A stretch of 64,000 nt of DNA from Clostridia bacterium (GCA_017432165.1 JAFRJS010000043.1:20543-84542), one strand, 5' to 3'. Counted from the stretch's first letter, positions 1 to 9,579 are shown. Numbers and translations: made by a program. The notes: generated from the letters alone by a model not told the origin.

Positions 1-867
1 CGCAAGCGCATTGTAAACATTATGTATACCAAGGCATGGTATTTTTATATCTTCTTTAAATTTATCCGTAACCAGAGTAAAATTCGTTTCGGTATCGTTT
101 GAAGATACATTCTCGCATCTGTAATTATAAGCACCGTTTATTCCAAATGTTACTATTTCTTTGCCGCTTTTTTCGGCAGCTTCCAGAAGCAGTGGCAAAT
201 CACCGTTTACAAAATATGTTCCGCTATCTTTTTTTAGCATTTTTAGTTTTTCACTGCAAGTTGTTTCTATATTTTTAAAATTTTCAATATGAGAAAGACC
301 TATATTCGTAATAACACCCATATCTACGTCCGCAATATCGGCAAGTTTTTCCATTTCACCAATTTTACTGACACCCATTTCCAGCACAGCGGCCTGGTGG
401 GTTCTATCTATATTAAATATTGTAAGAGGCAGACCTATTTGCCCATTATAATTACCCTGAGTTTTTAAAATATTTAAATTTTCTCCTAAAACCGCTGCAA
501 TCATTTCTTTAGTTGTTGTTTTTCCAACACTGCCTGTAACACCTATAAACGGTATATTAAATTTCTTTCTGTAATATTTGGCAAGATCTTGAAGCGCCGA
601 AACAGTCGATTTTACTTCCACAAGTGCGCCGCAAATGTCATTTAACTTATGATCCGACTGCACAAAAGAAACAACCGCTCCGTTTTCAAACGCCGATTTT
701 ATAAAATCATGCCCGTCGCTATGTTCCCCGACTATCGGGACAAACAAAGAATTATTTTTTATTTCTCTGCTGTCTATACAAACCGACTCCACCACAGTGT
801 CCGTATTACCTGAAAGAAGTTTCCCGCCCGTTGCGGAAAGTATTTCTGATATGCTTATTTTTTCCAT
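1..867 (-). CDS. murF: UDP-N-acetylmuramoyl-tripeptide--D-alanyl-D-alanine ligase, partial (C-terminus beyond left edge)
   Basis: Cytoplasmic Mur ligase that adds D-Ala-D-Ala to the UDP-MurNAc-tripeptide, the last soluble step of peptidoglycan precursor synthesis. About 289 codons are present, from an ATG at 865-867, and the frame stays open to the window edge, so roughly the last third is missing. Visible family marks are an N-terminal substrate domain with the IDSR-type motif near residue 30, the ATP-binding loop GVTGSVGKTTTKE near residue 110, and the NVYNALA motif at the edge. It starts four bases after the murE stop on the same strand, so murE-murF form a unit. The translation was made by eye. 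Confidence 0.9.
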   Translation of the reverse strand, partial: MEKISISEILSATGGKLLSGNTDTVVESVCIDSREIKNNSLFVPIVGEHSDGHDFIKSAFENGAVVSFVQSDHKLNDICGALVEVKSTVSALQDLAKYYRKKFNIPFIGVTGSVGKTTTKEMIAAVLGENLNILKTQGNYNGQIGLPLTIFNIDRTHQAAVLEMGVSKIGEMEKLADIADVDMGVITNIGLSHIENFKNIETTCSEKLKMLKKDSGTYFVNGDLPLLLEAAEKSGKEIVTFGINGAYNYRCENVSSNDTETNFTLVTDKFKEDIKIPCLGIHNVYNALA

Positions 868-870
868 ACA

Positions 871-2349
871 TTAGGCCTCTCTTTTAATTTTTAATTCTTT
901 GCAAATTTCATCTATTATTTCTCGCTCGTCCATATGATATTTTTTGCCTTGTATTTCTTGATAATCTTCATGACCTTTTCCAGCCAATATGATTATATCC
1001 CCTTTTTGAGCGTTTTGTATGCAGTATTTTATTGCTTCTTTTCTATCGGGTATTATGGTGTACTTGCCGTTTGTTTTGCTTATTCCGGTTTTAATGTCTT
1101 CTATTATATCCATCGGGTTTTCATACCTGGGATTGTCACTTGTTATAACGGACAAATCGGAATATTTACCGGAAATTTCCCCCATTTCGTATCTTCTTAT
1201 TTTAGGCCTGTTTCCTCCGGCACCAAAAAGCGTTACGATCCTTTTTGGGTTATACTTTTTCAGCGTTGTAAGAACATTTTCCATGCTAAGAGCATTATGA
1301 GCATAATCAATAAACAAAGAATATTCGCTTGAAATTTTTACCGGCTCCATTCTGCCTTTAACTTTTACATTTTTAAGCCCGTTTACTATATCTTCTTTTT
1401 TTACGCCAATGTACTTACATACCGCTACCGCCGCCAAAGCGTTATAAACATTAAATTTACCGGGAATCGGAATATAAATATCTGAGATTTCGTTGTTTAA
1501 CCCACATATATCAAAACTCACGCCAATATTTCCATTTTCGTTTACTAGGTTTATATTTTTTGCCGTAATATCTGCTTCTTTAATTACTGAGTAAGTAAAA
1601 ATTTTACAAGTGTGGTCAATAATTATATCGCCATATTTTTCGTCATCTAAATTCAAAAAACCTGTTTTACATTTTTTAAAAAGCATACTTTTACACTTTA
1701 AATATTCTTCCATGGTTTTATGTTCATTTCCGCCTATATGATCATGCGAAAAATTTGTAAATATACCAAAATCAAATTCAAAACCATCTAAACGATGCTC
1801 TTTAAGGCCTATTGACGAAGCTTCTATCACGCAATACGTACAGCCACTTTCATACATATTTTTTAAATGCTTTTGAATTTCATATGATTCGGGGGTTGTG
1901 TTTGGAAGTTTTGTGATTGTATCTCCGCAAAGCGCACCAATAGTTCCGATTATGCCAACTTTTTTGCCTGATTGTTCCAAAATATTTTTTATCATAAATG
2001 ATGTTGTCGTTTTCCCTTTTGTCCCCGTGATGCCAATGGTTTTTATTTTTTCTGCGGGATTACCAAAAAAATTAGCGGAAATTCCGGCAAGAAATTCTCT
2101 TGTGTCTTTAACGTATAAAATTGTTATTCCGGGAATGTCAATTTCTCTTTCTGCCACTATTGCCACAGCACCGTTTTTTACAGCACTTTGAGCGTAGTCA
2201 TGCCCGTCGCTGTTACTGCCAACCAAGCAGACAAAAATATCGCCTTTTTTTACTTTTCTGGAATCGTATGAAATGTCTGAAATATCCAGCTCTAAACTGC
2301 CAACAGACTTAGTAACTTTTAAATTTTTAATCATATTTTTTATAAGCAC
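871..2349 (-). CDS. murE: UDP-N-acetylmuramoyl-tripeptide synthetase (MurE, meso-DAP type)
   Basis: Adds the third amino acid to UDP-MurNAc-L-Ala-D-Glu in the cytoplasm. The ATP loop GITGTKGKTTTS lies near residue 110, and the C-terminal domain carries DNPR, the meso-diaminopimelate-binding motif (Lys-type enzymes differ at the Arg), plus GKGHEDYQ. This predicts a DAP-containing wall. The open frame reaches back to a TTG at 2355, but the AAAGGGG ribosome site sits only 2-3 bases before it. The in-frame GTG at 2349 has about 8 bases of spacing and is preferred. Length, about 492 aa, is normal. murF follows after three bases; the spoIIIA operon lies upstream behind its own terminator. Confidence 0.93.
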   Translation of the reverse strand: MLIKNMIKNLKVTKSVGSLELDISDISYDSRKVKKGDIFVCLVGSNSDGHDYAQSAVKNGAVAIVAEREIDIPGITILYVKDTREFLAGISANFFGNPAEKIKTIGITGTKGKTTTSFMIKNILEQSGKKVGIIGTIGALCGDTITKLPNTTPESYEIQKHLKNMYESGCTYCVIEASSIGLKEHRLDGFEFDFGIFTNFSHDHIGGNEHKTMEEYLKCKSMLFKKCKTGFLNLDDEKYGDIIIDHTCKIFTYSVIKEADITAKNINLVNENGNIGVSFDICGLNNEISDIYIPIPGKFNVYNALAAVAVCKYIGVKKEDIVNGLKNVKVKGRMEPVKISSEYSLFIDYAHNALSMENVLTTLKKYNPKRIVTLFGAGGNRPKIRRYEMGEISGKYSDLSVITSDNPRYENPMDIIEDIKTGISKTNGKYTIIPDRKEAIKYCIQNAQKGDIIILAGKGHEDYQEIQGKKYHMDEREIIDEICKELKIKREA

Positions 2350-2443
2350 ACACAATTCCCCTTTTTAATCACTTACACTAAACAAATTATACATTATATC
2401 GTAAAAATAATCAATGCGACTATTGTCGAAAAAAACAGTATAG

Positions 2444-2467
2444 AAAAAACCGCCTTGTTTCAGGCGG
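2444..2467 (-). terminator. Rho-independent terminator of the spoIIIA operon
   Basis: On the minus strand CCGCCT, a six-base loop and AGGCGG are followed by six T. It sits 11 bases beyond the spoIIIAH stop and separates that operon from murE. Confidence 0.8.
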
Positions 2468-2477
2468 GCGAATAATT

Positions 2478-3041
2478 TTATTTAACCTCGGTTATTTTTA
2501 TTTTTTCAAACGGAATTCCCGCTTGACCGGAAACAATATCCCTGATGATTATTACGGAATTTTCGTTTAGAGTCCCCGAATTTACTATCACGCTGCATTC
2601 CCCGTTTTGAATAAACACAACGCAATCGCCGAATCCTTTGGCTTTTATTAAATTTTCGATATTGGTTTCTTGCTGAGAATTTTTAACCAAAGAGTTAATG
2701 CTTTCTTCTATTATTTTTTTGCCTTCTTCACTCTTGTTTGATTCGTTTAATAAACTTTTTAATTTTTCGTCCAATTCATCTCGCACTTTTTGGCGGTCTG
2801 ATTTTGCCTGTGCAAAATATTTTTTTGATTCGCCGGAAAGTTTATCGGAATTTTCATTTTCTTCTCCGTCGGAAACTTTTGAACTGTTTACATACCTTGC
2901 CTCTCCAAGCTCACGAGTTGACTCCAAAACACTTGTGCTGCTTAAATTTTTATTGTCTGAAAATTGCCAGTTCAGATAAACTGCCGCTCCAAGCGTTGCC
3001 ACCAATGCTGTTAAAATAAGTTGACGTTTACGAAATTTCAT
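2478..3041 (-). CDS. spoIIIAH: Stage III sporulation protein AH-like (SpoIIIAH)
   Basis: Mother-cell membrane protein of the SpoIIIA-SpoIIQ channel linking mother cell and forespore. There is one N-terminal membrane helix (about residues 8-26), a polar acidic linker, and a C-terminal domain (about 110-187) of the ring-building YscJ/FliF-like type known for SpoIIIAH. Length, 187 aa, is close to the family norm. It is the last gene of an eight-gene operon in the order AA to AH, which is the strongest evidence for the name. An AGGAGG ribosome site precedes ATG 3041. Confidence 0.85.
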   Translation of the reverse strand: MKFRKRQLILTALVATLGAAVYLNWQFSDNKNLSSTSVLESTRELGEARYVNSSKVSDGEENENSDKLSGESKKYFAQAKSDRQKVRDELDEKLKSLLNESNKSEEGKKIIEESINSLVKNSQQETNIENLIKAKGFGDCVVFIQNGECSVIVNSGTLNENSVIIIRDIVSGQAGIPFEKIKITEVK

Positions 3042-3059
3042 TTTTTCCTCCTAATTATT

Positions 3060-3647
3060 TTAAATAGATTTTGTTACGCATACACGTTTAGATGAAATAC
3101 TCAGTGCAGTTGTTACCGCTTCTGTTATTCGGTTTTTTACAATTGGATCATCTCCTCCGGGGCAAATAATAACAACGCCTTTTACTTTTGGCTCTATTTT
3201 TTTTACTGCAAGAGCGTGTTCTGTACCCTCAGAATCTTTTACCGTTATGTACTTTTTCTCACAGTCGTCGCTTTCTTTTTTTCGTGTGATTTCTCCCGAA
3301 GATTTGTCTTCAGAGGCTTCTTTGTTTTTTCTTTCTTCCGTTGCGTAGATTGTTTCGGCGGTATTTTCCAGCGTTACAAGCACCTGCGGACTTCCGGCGC
3401 CTTCTATTTTTGAAACTGCATAAGTTAAATTTTTTTCCAAAAGTTCTCTGTGCGTTTCGGAATTTACAGATGTATCGGATTTTATTTTTGATAATTCCGA
3501 TTCCTTTACTTTTTTTGGTATCATACCAGACACAAAAATCAAAAAAATTCCTAAAAAGCCAACTATTACCGCTAATTTAACATAATCTTTTTGCGATACC
3601 ATTTTTTTAAAATATTCTTTTATTTTTATGTATAAATCACTGTTCAT
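3060..3647 (-). CDS. spoIIIAG: Stage III sporulation protein AG
   Basis: Component of the SpoIIIA channel complex; the family forms a large ring in the intermembrane space of the engulfed forespore. One membrane helix lies at about residues 25-42, followed by a charged linker and a C-terminal domain with the conserved stretch VKGVVIICPGGDDP and the family ending around ITEAVTTALSI. The 195 aa length fits. It lies between AF and AH with short gaps, so it is co-transcribed. Confidence 0.92.
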   Translation of the reverse strand: MNSDLYIKIKEYFKKMVSQKDYVKLAVIVGFLGIFLIFVSGMIPKKVKESELSKIKSDTSVNSETHRELLEKNLTYAVSKIEGAGSPQVLVTLENTAETIYATEERKNKEASEDKSSGEITRKKESDDCEKKYITVKDSEGTEHALAVKKIEPKVKGVVIICPGGDDPIVKNRITEAVTTALSISSKRVCVTKSI

Positions 3648-3671
3648 CTTCCGCCTTCAGCCTCCTGATTT

Positions 3672-4154
3672 TTACTGCTGCAAAACTACCTGAGTTTTTA
3701 TTTTTAGTTTACTTTCTACTTCTTTTATTATTTTTTCCATACTACCCTGCTCGTCTTCGGGAATATATATTTTACACTTAATCATTAATATGCAGTTGTC
3801 CTGGTTTCTATCCATAAATATTTCAATTTTTTTAAAATCTACATTGTTGTCTTTCAAAACGCCTTTAATTAACGCTTCTATGTTCTTTTTTGCAATGTCC
3901 ATGGTCTGCTCATCTGCCGCGTTTGAAACACTCTCCAACTTTTTTGAAATATTTTTTTCTTCCAGTTTTTCAAAGTCTATCTTTTTTATTTTATTTTTAG
4001 ATGTAAAAGGGGTCATAACCAAAAGAATTATCAAAGAACCAAGAACGATATTAATGCTTTTTGAAATTTTTCCAGGAGGAATTAAAAATTCAAATGCTGC
4101 CGAAGCAACAATTAGCGAACAAAGCATCACACACCAATTATTTACACTATTCAA
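3672..4154 (-). CDS. spoIIIAF: Stage III sporulation protein AF
   Basis: Mother-cell membrane component of the SpoIIIA complex. Two N-terminal hydrophobic helices (about 8-24 and 31-50, with the family-typical turn FLIPPGKISKSINIVLGSLI) precede a soluble C-terminal domain. At 160 aa it is shorter than many homologues (about 200 aa), mostly in the linker. It starts 6 bases after spoIIIAE. Confidence 0.88.
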   Translation of the reverse strand: MNSVNNWCVMLCSLIVASAAFEFLIPPGKISKSINIVLGSLIILLVMTPFTSKNKIKKIDFEKLEEKNISKKLESVSNAADEQTMDIAKKNIEALIKGVLKDNNVDFKKIEIFMDRNQDNCILMIKCKIYIPEDEQGSMEKIIKEVESKLKIKTQVVLQQ

Positions 4155-4160
4155 AACTTC

Positions 4161-5288
4161 TTACCTTCCTATTATTAAAATTATTCCTATTGAAACAATT
4201 AAAACCGTTATTATGCAAACTATAATTGCCAAGAGAACCGAAATCACATTCACTGTGGATTTAATAAGTGCCGATATTTTTTTCAGCTCAAAAATATCCG
4301 AAACAAATAAACAAATGTTAAGCAAGAGGACCCACAAAAAACATTCCACTATTACCGGCAAAAAAATCAAACTCCCGGCTATAATTCCAAACGCCCCCAA
4401 ACTTGTTTTTAAAAGGTCCAAGCAACTTCCCATGGTATGCACGGCATCACTTACCGCACCGCCAACAATCGGCACGCAGCTGTCTATTGTTAATTTCCAT
4501 GTGCTTTTCCCTAGAGTATCTGCGCAGTTCCCTATTAAATTTTGCACGGTAAGCAACCCCGTGAAAATCGATGCAAGCGCCTTTAGCAAAATTTTAATGG
4601 ACTTTTGAATTGTTAAACATAAATTTTCTATATTTAGCCGCGAAGAAATAGAAGAAATAAGGGAAATCCCCAAAAGAGTGTTCATAACGGGAATTAAAAA
4701 ATTAGCAGATAAATAAGAAACCACTTGCCCGGCAAATATAACAAGCGCATGGTAAGATGTGGCGGATAATGCCCGACCTGTGGCTATCATTATTCCTGTT
4801 AAAACAGGAACTATACCCATTGTGAAATTTGCCGCAGCATTTATAATAACCGAAGATTCACTTATAAACCTTACAATCGGGTTAATAATACTGACAGATA
4901 TACAAATTAAGCTTATTATATCTATAACCTGGGAGATATTTTTTAAACTTGACGATATTTTAAAATTTTTAATAAGTGCACTTAAAAAAATAACCGCCAG
5001 TATGGGCATAACGGAAAAAATTGATATACGGCTTTTTATTTCTTTGCCTATTTCTTTTATTATTCTTGAATATTTTAAATCAATAAAATTGCCGAGTTCC
5101 AAATTATCAAGCCCAATGGCATTTAAAGAATCTCTGGCTTTTTTCGGCAAAACGTTTTTTACTTTGTTTATATCCAGAGATTTTAACTGCTCTGTGTATG
5201 CCTCTTTAATATTTGGGTCTATCTCTGTAGCTTTTACCCCTATAATAAAAAAAATCAGCAAAATTAAAAAAACAACAAATTTTTTCAT
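4161..5288 (-). CDS. spoIIIAE: Stage III sporulation protein AE
   Basis: Polytopic membrane protein of the SpoIIIA channel, needed for forespore sigma-G activity in Bacillus. It has a signal-like N-terminus (residues 1-20) and about seven further hydrophobic segments from residue 95 onward. 375 aa is normal. Its ATG overlaps the spoIIIAD stop as ATGA, indicating translational coupling. Confidence 0.93.
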   Translation of the reverse strand: MKKFVVFLILLIFFIIGVKATEIDPNIKEAYTEQLKSLDINKVKNVLPKKARDSLNAIGLDNLELGNFIDLKYSRIIKEIGKEIKSRISIFSVMPILAVIFLSALIKNFKISSSLKNISQVIDIISLICISVSIINPIVRFISESSVIINAAANFTMGIVPVLTGIMIATGRALSATSYHALVIFAGQVVSYLSANFLIPVMNTLLGISLISSISSRLNIENLCLTIQKSIKILLKALASIFTGLLTVQNLIGNCADTLGKSTWKLTIDSCVPIVGGAVSDAVHTMGSCLDLLKTSLGAFGIIAGSLIFLPVIVECFLWVLLLNICLFVSDIFELKKISALIKSTVNVISVLLAIIVCIITVLIVSIGIILIIGR

Positions 5289-5692
5289 ATTCTATTACCC
5301 ATTAAATTTACCGCTGCTTTAAAAATACTTTCAAAAAGCGGAATAGCTGTTAACAAAACCATAAATTTTCCGCCCATTTCCACTTTGGCAGCAATGGAAT
5401 TTTCCCCCGCATCTTTGCATGCATCACAGATAAACTGCGTTATAATGCATATTCCGAGCGTTTTAAAAAGTATAATTTCGTTTTCGGAAGTAATCCCCGA
5501 TTTTTCCATAAGCGATTTTATGTAAAAAACTGCTGGAGAAACCGCAGAAATAAAAGAAAAAATCAAGATTGCCCCTGCAGCCAAATTTATGGCCACAGAA
5601 TATTCCGGCAAAGTCTTTTTTATCATTACCGACAAAATCGCCGTTATAATCGCAACTCCGCTAAACGCCAGTATGTTCATATTTACATCCAC
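5285..5692 (-). CDS. spoIIIAD: Stage III sporulation protein AD
   Basis: Small membrane protein with four predicted helices across 135 aa, including an Asp/Cys-containing segment (QFICDACKDAGE) and AAKVEMGGK, typical of SpoIIIAD and of the related SpoIIIAC. It overlaps spoIIIAE by 4 bases and follows spoIIIAC after 4 bases. Confidence 0.92.
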   Translation of the reverse strand: MDVNMNILAFSGVAIITAILSVMIKKTLPEYSVAINLAAGAILIFSFISAVSPAVFYIKSLMEKSGITSENEIILFKTLGICIITQFICDACKDAGENSIAAKVEMGGKFMVLLTAIPLFESIFKAAVNLMGNRI

Positions 5693-5696
5693 CTTT

Positions 5697-5891
5697 TTAA
5701 AGATTAAACACAGACTTTATGGTTTTAAAAAGCATGTCAATTTGCTGAATTATCATCATCAAAACCACAATAAGCCCCGCCAGAGTTGTCATCATAGCTT
5801 GGTCTTCTCTACCGGAACGAATAAGAAGCTGATTAAGTATGGCAACTATTATCCCCACTGCCGCAATTTTAAATATTAAATCTATATTCAT
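5697..5891 (-). CDS. spoIIIAC: Stage III sporulation protein AC
   Basis: A 64-residue two-helix membrane protein, the usual size for SpoIIIAC. It contains the conserved region LIRSGREDQAMMTTLAGL between the helices. A GAAGGA ribosome site precedes ATG 5891. It sits between AB and AD in the canonical operon order. Confidence 0.92.
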   Translation of the reverse strand: MNIDLIFKIAAVGIIVAILNQLLIRSGREDQAMMTTLAGLIVVLMMIIQQIDMLFKTIKSVFNL

Positions 5892-5919
5892 ATAAATAAG
5901 TCCTTCGTTTTTTTAATTT

Positions 5920-6423
5920 TTATATAAGCACAATTGATATTAAAACGCTGATTCCCACGCATAAAATCACAGAAAGTTTACCTTTGCTTTTCCTTTTTTC
6001 TTTGGAACTGAGTAAATACGGCTTTATCATGTCCAAATTATAATCGCAGTAATGAATTTGCCCGCTAACATCGCAGGATCCCAAAGTGCTGCCAAAATTT
6101 TTAATTATTTCCTGTTCCTCACCCGAAATTCCCAAACAACCACAGTCTTTAAAGGCTGCGTCCCACGATTTTTTAAACGATCCCGTTTTATTTAAATACT
6201 CGGTGCAACGTAATATGTATTTACTAAGCGGATTTTCACAGCGGAAATTTTTTAAAATCTCCACAAGCGGCTTTTGCGAATATCTTATTTCGTTTCTTAA
6301 AACCGTTATAAAGTTTATATACTGCGTTAAAAAGCTAACTTTTAAATTATATTTGCTATAAAATATGAATCCGCTCAGAACACCCGACATTATTAAAAGT
6401 ATAATTCCTATAATTTTTATCAT
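5920..6423 (-). CDS. spoIIIAB: Stage III sporulation protein AB
   Basis: Mother-cell membrane protein of the SpoIIIA complex. There is an N-terminal helix (about 3-22), a soluble helical middle with the family-like LRNEIRYSQKPLVEIL, and a C-terminal helix (about 150-167). GGAGGAG with 4 bases of spacing fixes the ATG at 6423. As a result its first 68 bases overlap the end of spoIIIAA in another frame, which is longer than usual for this operon. Confidence 0.9.
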   Translation of the reverse strand: MIKIIGIILLIMSGVLSGFIFYSKYNLKVSFLTQYINFITVLRNEIRYSQKPLVEILKNFRCENPLSKYILRCTEYLNKTGSFKKSWDAAFKDCGCLGISGEEQEIIKNFGSTLGSCDVSGQIHYCDYNLDMIKPYLLSSKEKRKSKGKLSVILCVGISVLISIVLI

Positions 6424-7339
6424 ATAACTCCTCCATGCTGTATATTTCTTTTATTTTTCCAAAATTTTCACCATCTAAAAATATAATTTTTTCGAACGCT
6501 CCGGAATTAACAAGCGGCACGATTTGAGGCTTTTTAAGAAAATCATCTAAACCAAAAGCATGTATCGTGGCAATTATTTTTACTCCGCAATTTAAAGCAG
6601 ATTTCACCGCCATGGCCTCTTCGCTTGTTCCTATTTCATCACATATTATAATATTTGGCGACATACACCTAACCGCCATCATAATCCCGGCACTTTTTGG
6701 AATACCACTTAAAACATCACTAAGTCCAATATTAAATTGCACTTTTCCGCCATGGCACGACGCAATTTCCAGACGCTCGTCAATAATGCACGTTTTTGGA
6801 AGCTTTAACTTTTCTGACAATGAAAACCTGCGAGATAAATCTCTTATTATCGTAGTTTTGCCGCAACACGGCGGCCCAACAATCAAAGCACCCAAAAAAT
6901 CATTTTTTATTTTTTCAAAAATATCTTCGCTGCAATTTGGAAATTCTCGCGCAATTCTTATATTCAAAGACGTTAATTCGTTTACGGCAGATATTTTATC
7001 CCCCGAAAAAACATATTCGCCACAAAGGCCTATTCTGTGGCCGCCGTCTATTGTAATAAAACCTTTTTTTATTTGATTTTCAAAGCTGTAAACAGAATAT
7101 CCGCAAAGCAAATTAAAAATTTCTTTTATATCCACGGGTGTAGCCACAGACTCGGACCTATCCAAAACAAAAGAATTGTTTGAGCACACAATAACCGTCG
7201 GCATTCCTGCACGTATTCTTATTTCTTGCAAAGAATCCTTTTTTTCTTTGCTCAAATTTTTCAAAAGCTTTTTAAATTTAGAATTCATAAATTCAATAAT
7301 CCTATCAAATTCATCTCTTTTTTCATTAATTTCCGCCAT
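6356..7339 (-). CDS. spoIIIAA: Stage III sporulation protein AA, ATPase
   Basis: Secretion-type ATPase thought to power the SpoIIIA channel. A Walker A motif GPPCCGKTT lies near residue 165 and a Walker B-like IIICDEIG near 230. The N-terminal region contains the family's EIRIRAGMP. The first possible ATG (7357) lies before the AGGAAGGA ribosome site; the ATG at 7339, 5 bases after it, is the better start and gives about 327 aa. First gene of the operon; expression in the mother cell under sigma-E is known for homologues, but I could not identify that promoter with confidence. Confidence 0.93.
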   Translation of the reverse strand: MAEINEKRDEFDRIIEFMNSKFKKLLKNLSKEKKDSLQEIRIRAGMPTVIVCSNNSFVLDRSESVATPVDIKEIFNLLCGYSVYSFENQIKKGFITIDGGHRIGLCGEYVFSGDKISAVNELTSLNIRIAREFPNCSEDIFEKIKNDFLGALIVGPPCCGKTTIIRDLSRRFSLSEKLKLPKTCIIDERLEIASCHGGKVQFNIGLSDVLSGIPKSAGIMMAVRCMSPNIIICDEIGTSEEAMAVKSALNCGVKIIATIHAFGLDDFLKKPQIVPLVNSGAFEKIIFLDGENFGKIKEIYSMEELYDKNYRNYTFNNVGCSERIHIL

Positions 7340-7499
7340 ACTTGTCCTTCCTTTCATAAAATAACTATGAGGTAGAAAAAATATTTAGAACATAATTTTA
7401 AAAAAACATTGATTTATATAGACAAATGATATATTATTTTGATATAAAGTTTTGTTTTTAATAAAAAAATATAAATATATGCTATTTGGAGATGATTTT

Positions 7500-9017
7500 T
7501 TGAAAAAGAGTTTAAAATCTTTTGTTGCTGCTTCTTTAACTTCGGCCATATGCTTGATGTGCTTTTCGGGTTGCTCGAATAAATCCGGAGAAGATAACAG
7601 CAGCGTTGGCACTTCAACAAAAAAAGACTACGATATCTTTGTTTACAATGCAGACCCCGACATTGGAACTTCATTTAGAGCAATGTGCGACGAATACACA
7701 AAGCGAACCGGCGTTATAATTAGAACCGTTACGCCAACAGAAGAAAAAAATACGCTTGAAAATATTGAATCATATATAAATTCAGACCACCCACCGGATA
7801 TTTTTACGGTTAATAATTTAAGCGAGCTTAAAAAATGGAAAGACGAATCAGCAGTTTGGGATTTTAGCAATGCAACAGAGGAAAGCTTTAAAAAAGTTGT
7901 AAACAGTATCCCCGATTCGCTGCGCCTAAGCTCTAACACTTCCGACAGCTTCGGTCTGCCGTATTCCACAGAAGGATACGGCTTTGTGGTTGATCCCAAA
8001 ATGATTTCATCTCTTTTTGGCGGTGAAAAACACAGAAGTGCGCAAAACGATTTAAAAAACTGCTCTTACACAGAATTTAAATCGATGGTTATTGCTCTTA
8101 ATGCATATATAAACAATAATACAATAGTAAGTTTTAAATTAAACAAAAAAGATTACTCTTTTGCAGATGCAAAAGGCGAACTGAGCCGAAAATTAACCGG
8201 GGTTTTCTCTTTGGCAGGGGGAGAAACAAAAAACTTTGGAAGATACCTTCCGAATATTGCTCTGAGTACAGTATTTAAAAGTGCGGCATTTGCCAATATT
8301 GCAACTGAAATTAAAATTGAACAGTGTGCAGAGCCGTTTTTGAAATTCGCCGAGACTTTAGATATTATAACATCTTATGTTTCCGGAAATTATTACTCGA
8401 TTTCCAGAGGAGCGGAATTTATAAGCAACTCCAAAAACAGCACAACCCAAGCTATGAAAAATTTTGTAAACGGAAAATCTCTTTTCCTTTTGGCAAGCAC
8501 ACAAGACTATAAAAACCTAGCGACATTTAATTCTTTGGTAGCCAAAAGATGCGTGTTTATACCAATAAAAATGGATTTTGATTCGGATGATATTATTTCT
8601 TCCACAGATATTGCCAAAAATATGTATAGGTCAATTCCCGTTTATGCACCTAAATATTACTGCATAAACGCAAAATCAAGTGACAAAGAAAAAAAAGCCG
8701 CTCAGGACTTTTTGACCTGGGTTCAAACTTCAGACCTTGCTCAAAAATATATTATCTCCGAATTCGGTTTCACCCCGTATGACATAAAAGAAAGCAGCGT
8801 TATAAATAACCCATTATCACGCTCTATGATAGAATATTTAAACGAAGGAAACACCTTGCCGGACGTTACCGCAGGCATGCCGGACGAATGGTGCGAAAAT
8901 GCTTTTGGGAAAAATATTATAGATCAGTATTTAACAAAAATATCTTGGTCTAGAAACGACTATAAAAAAATCTCAGACTATGGGGTTTACAAATGGAAAG
9001 AATTAATAAACAAATAA
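7500..9017 (+). CDS. Extracellular solute-binding lipoprotein (ABC importer, family 1-like)
   Basis: Probably the membrane-anchored substrate-binding subunit of a sugar-type ABC importer. The N-terminus is a lipoprotein signal: KKSLKS, a hydrophobic stretch and the lipobox FSGC near residue 25. The rest (about 505 aa) shows family features such as a Tyr-rich ligand region, FGLPYSTEGYGFVVDP and an AAQDFLTWVQTS segment. A TTG at 7500, 8 bases after GGAG, is the likely start; the open frame begins earlier at 7452. No permease genes lie beside it, so the partner subunits are elsewhere or it is an orphan receptor. It probably shares a transcript with the next gene. Confidence 0.75.
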   Translation: MKKSLKSFVAASLTSAICLMCFSGCSNKSGEDNSSVGTSTKKDYDIFVYNADPDIGTSFRAMCDEYTKRTGVIIRTVTPTEEKNTLENIESYINSDHPPDIFTVNNLSELKKWKDESAVWDFSNATEESFKKVVNSIPDSLRLSSNTSDSFGLPYSTEGYGFVVDPKMISSLFGGEKHRSAQNDLKNCSYTEFKSMVIALNAYINNNTIVSFKLNKKDYSFADAKGELSRKLTGVFSLAGGETKNFGRYLPNIALSTVFKSAAFANIATEIKIEQCAEPFLKFAETLDIITSYVSGNYYSISRGAEFISNSKNSTTQAMKNFVNGKSLFLLASTQDYKNLATFNSLVAKRCVFIPIKMDFDSDDIISSTDIAKNMYRSIPVYAPKYYCINAKSSDKEKKAAQDFLTWVQTSDLAQKYIISEFGFTPYDIKESSVINNPLSRSMIEYLNEGNTLPDVTAGMPDEWCENAFGKNIIDQYLTKISWSRNDYKKISDYGVYKWKELINK

Positions 9018-9035
9018 AAATAAGGAGGCGACAAT

Positions 9036-9557
9036 ATGTGTGACACTTATATCGACAGTCAATTCTTGGAAACAGGAAAATACCTATGGGAAAAATCCGT
9101 TTTAAATCAAGTTTTTAAAATTTTAAAAGACCAAAAAGGGTCAAAAACCAGCGAACGATACTTTTTAGAATTAAAAATGGAATTTACAAACGCAGTGCGC
9201 ACATTTTTAGAACAAATAAGCGAGCTGCCGCTGATTTCAAAATGCAGAGTAAAAGGCGACGATACAAGCAAATTTGGCGGGTCTGAATGTGCAGCTCTTG
9301 CAAAAAAAATAAGGGCATCTTGCGAAAAATATATGAAAGAAACAGAGTACAAATCAGATAAAGAGGGTTCTTTATTCAGCTTTATTTCTTTAATAAGAAA
9401 CAAAGCAAAAGAAGGCGAACTAATTGCCGCCGGAATAGAAAAAAGTTTAAGAAACAATTATAAAGAATCGGGGAAAGACGATTCCATTCTATACATTCAA
9501 AAATGCGGATATGATTTTAATAACTTAAACTTTAAAGACATAATGGGCGTAGACTAA
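9036..9557 (+). CDS. Conserved-looking protein of unknown function (173 aa)
   Basis: Not recognised. It is a soluble, mainly helical, charged protein without signal peptide or membrane helix, carrying four cysteines (residues about 2, 67, 77 and 91) plus one near 155. A strong AAGGAGG site precedes ATG 9036. It starts 18 bases after the binding-protein gene and ends before a shared terminator, so the two form an operon. A role linked to the binding protein is only inferred from position. Confidence 0.7.
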   Translation: MCDTYIDSQFLETGKYLWEKSVLNQVFKILKDQKGSKTSERYFLELKMEFTNAVRTFLEQISELPLISKCRVKGDDTSKFGGSECAALAKKIRASCEKYMKETEYKSDKEGSLFSFISLIRNKAKEGELIAAGIEKSLRNNYKESGKDDSILYIQKCGYDFNNLNFKDIMGVD

Positions 9558-9579
9558 ATTAAAAACTATTTTAAAGCGC

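Noticed and set aside
3790..4608. A 272-codon plus-strand frame opposite spoIIIAF/AE
   Set aside because: It is antisense to well-recognised sporulation genes, has no ribosome site, and its product has no family features; a shadow frame.
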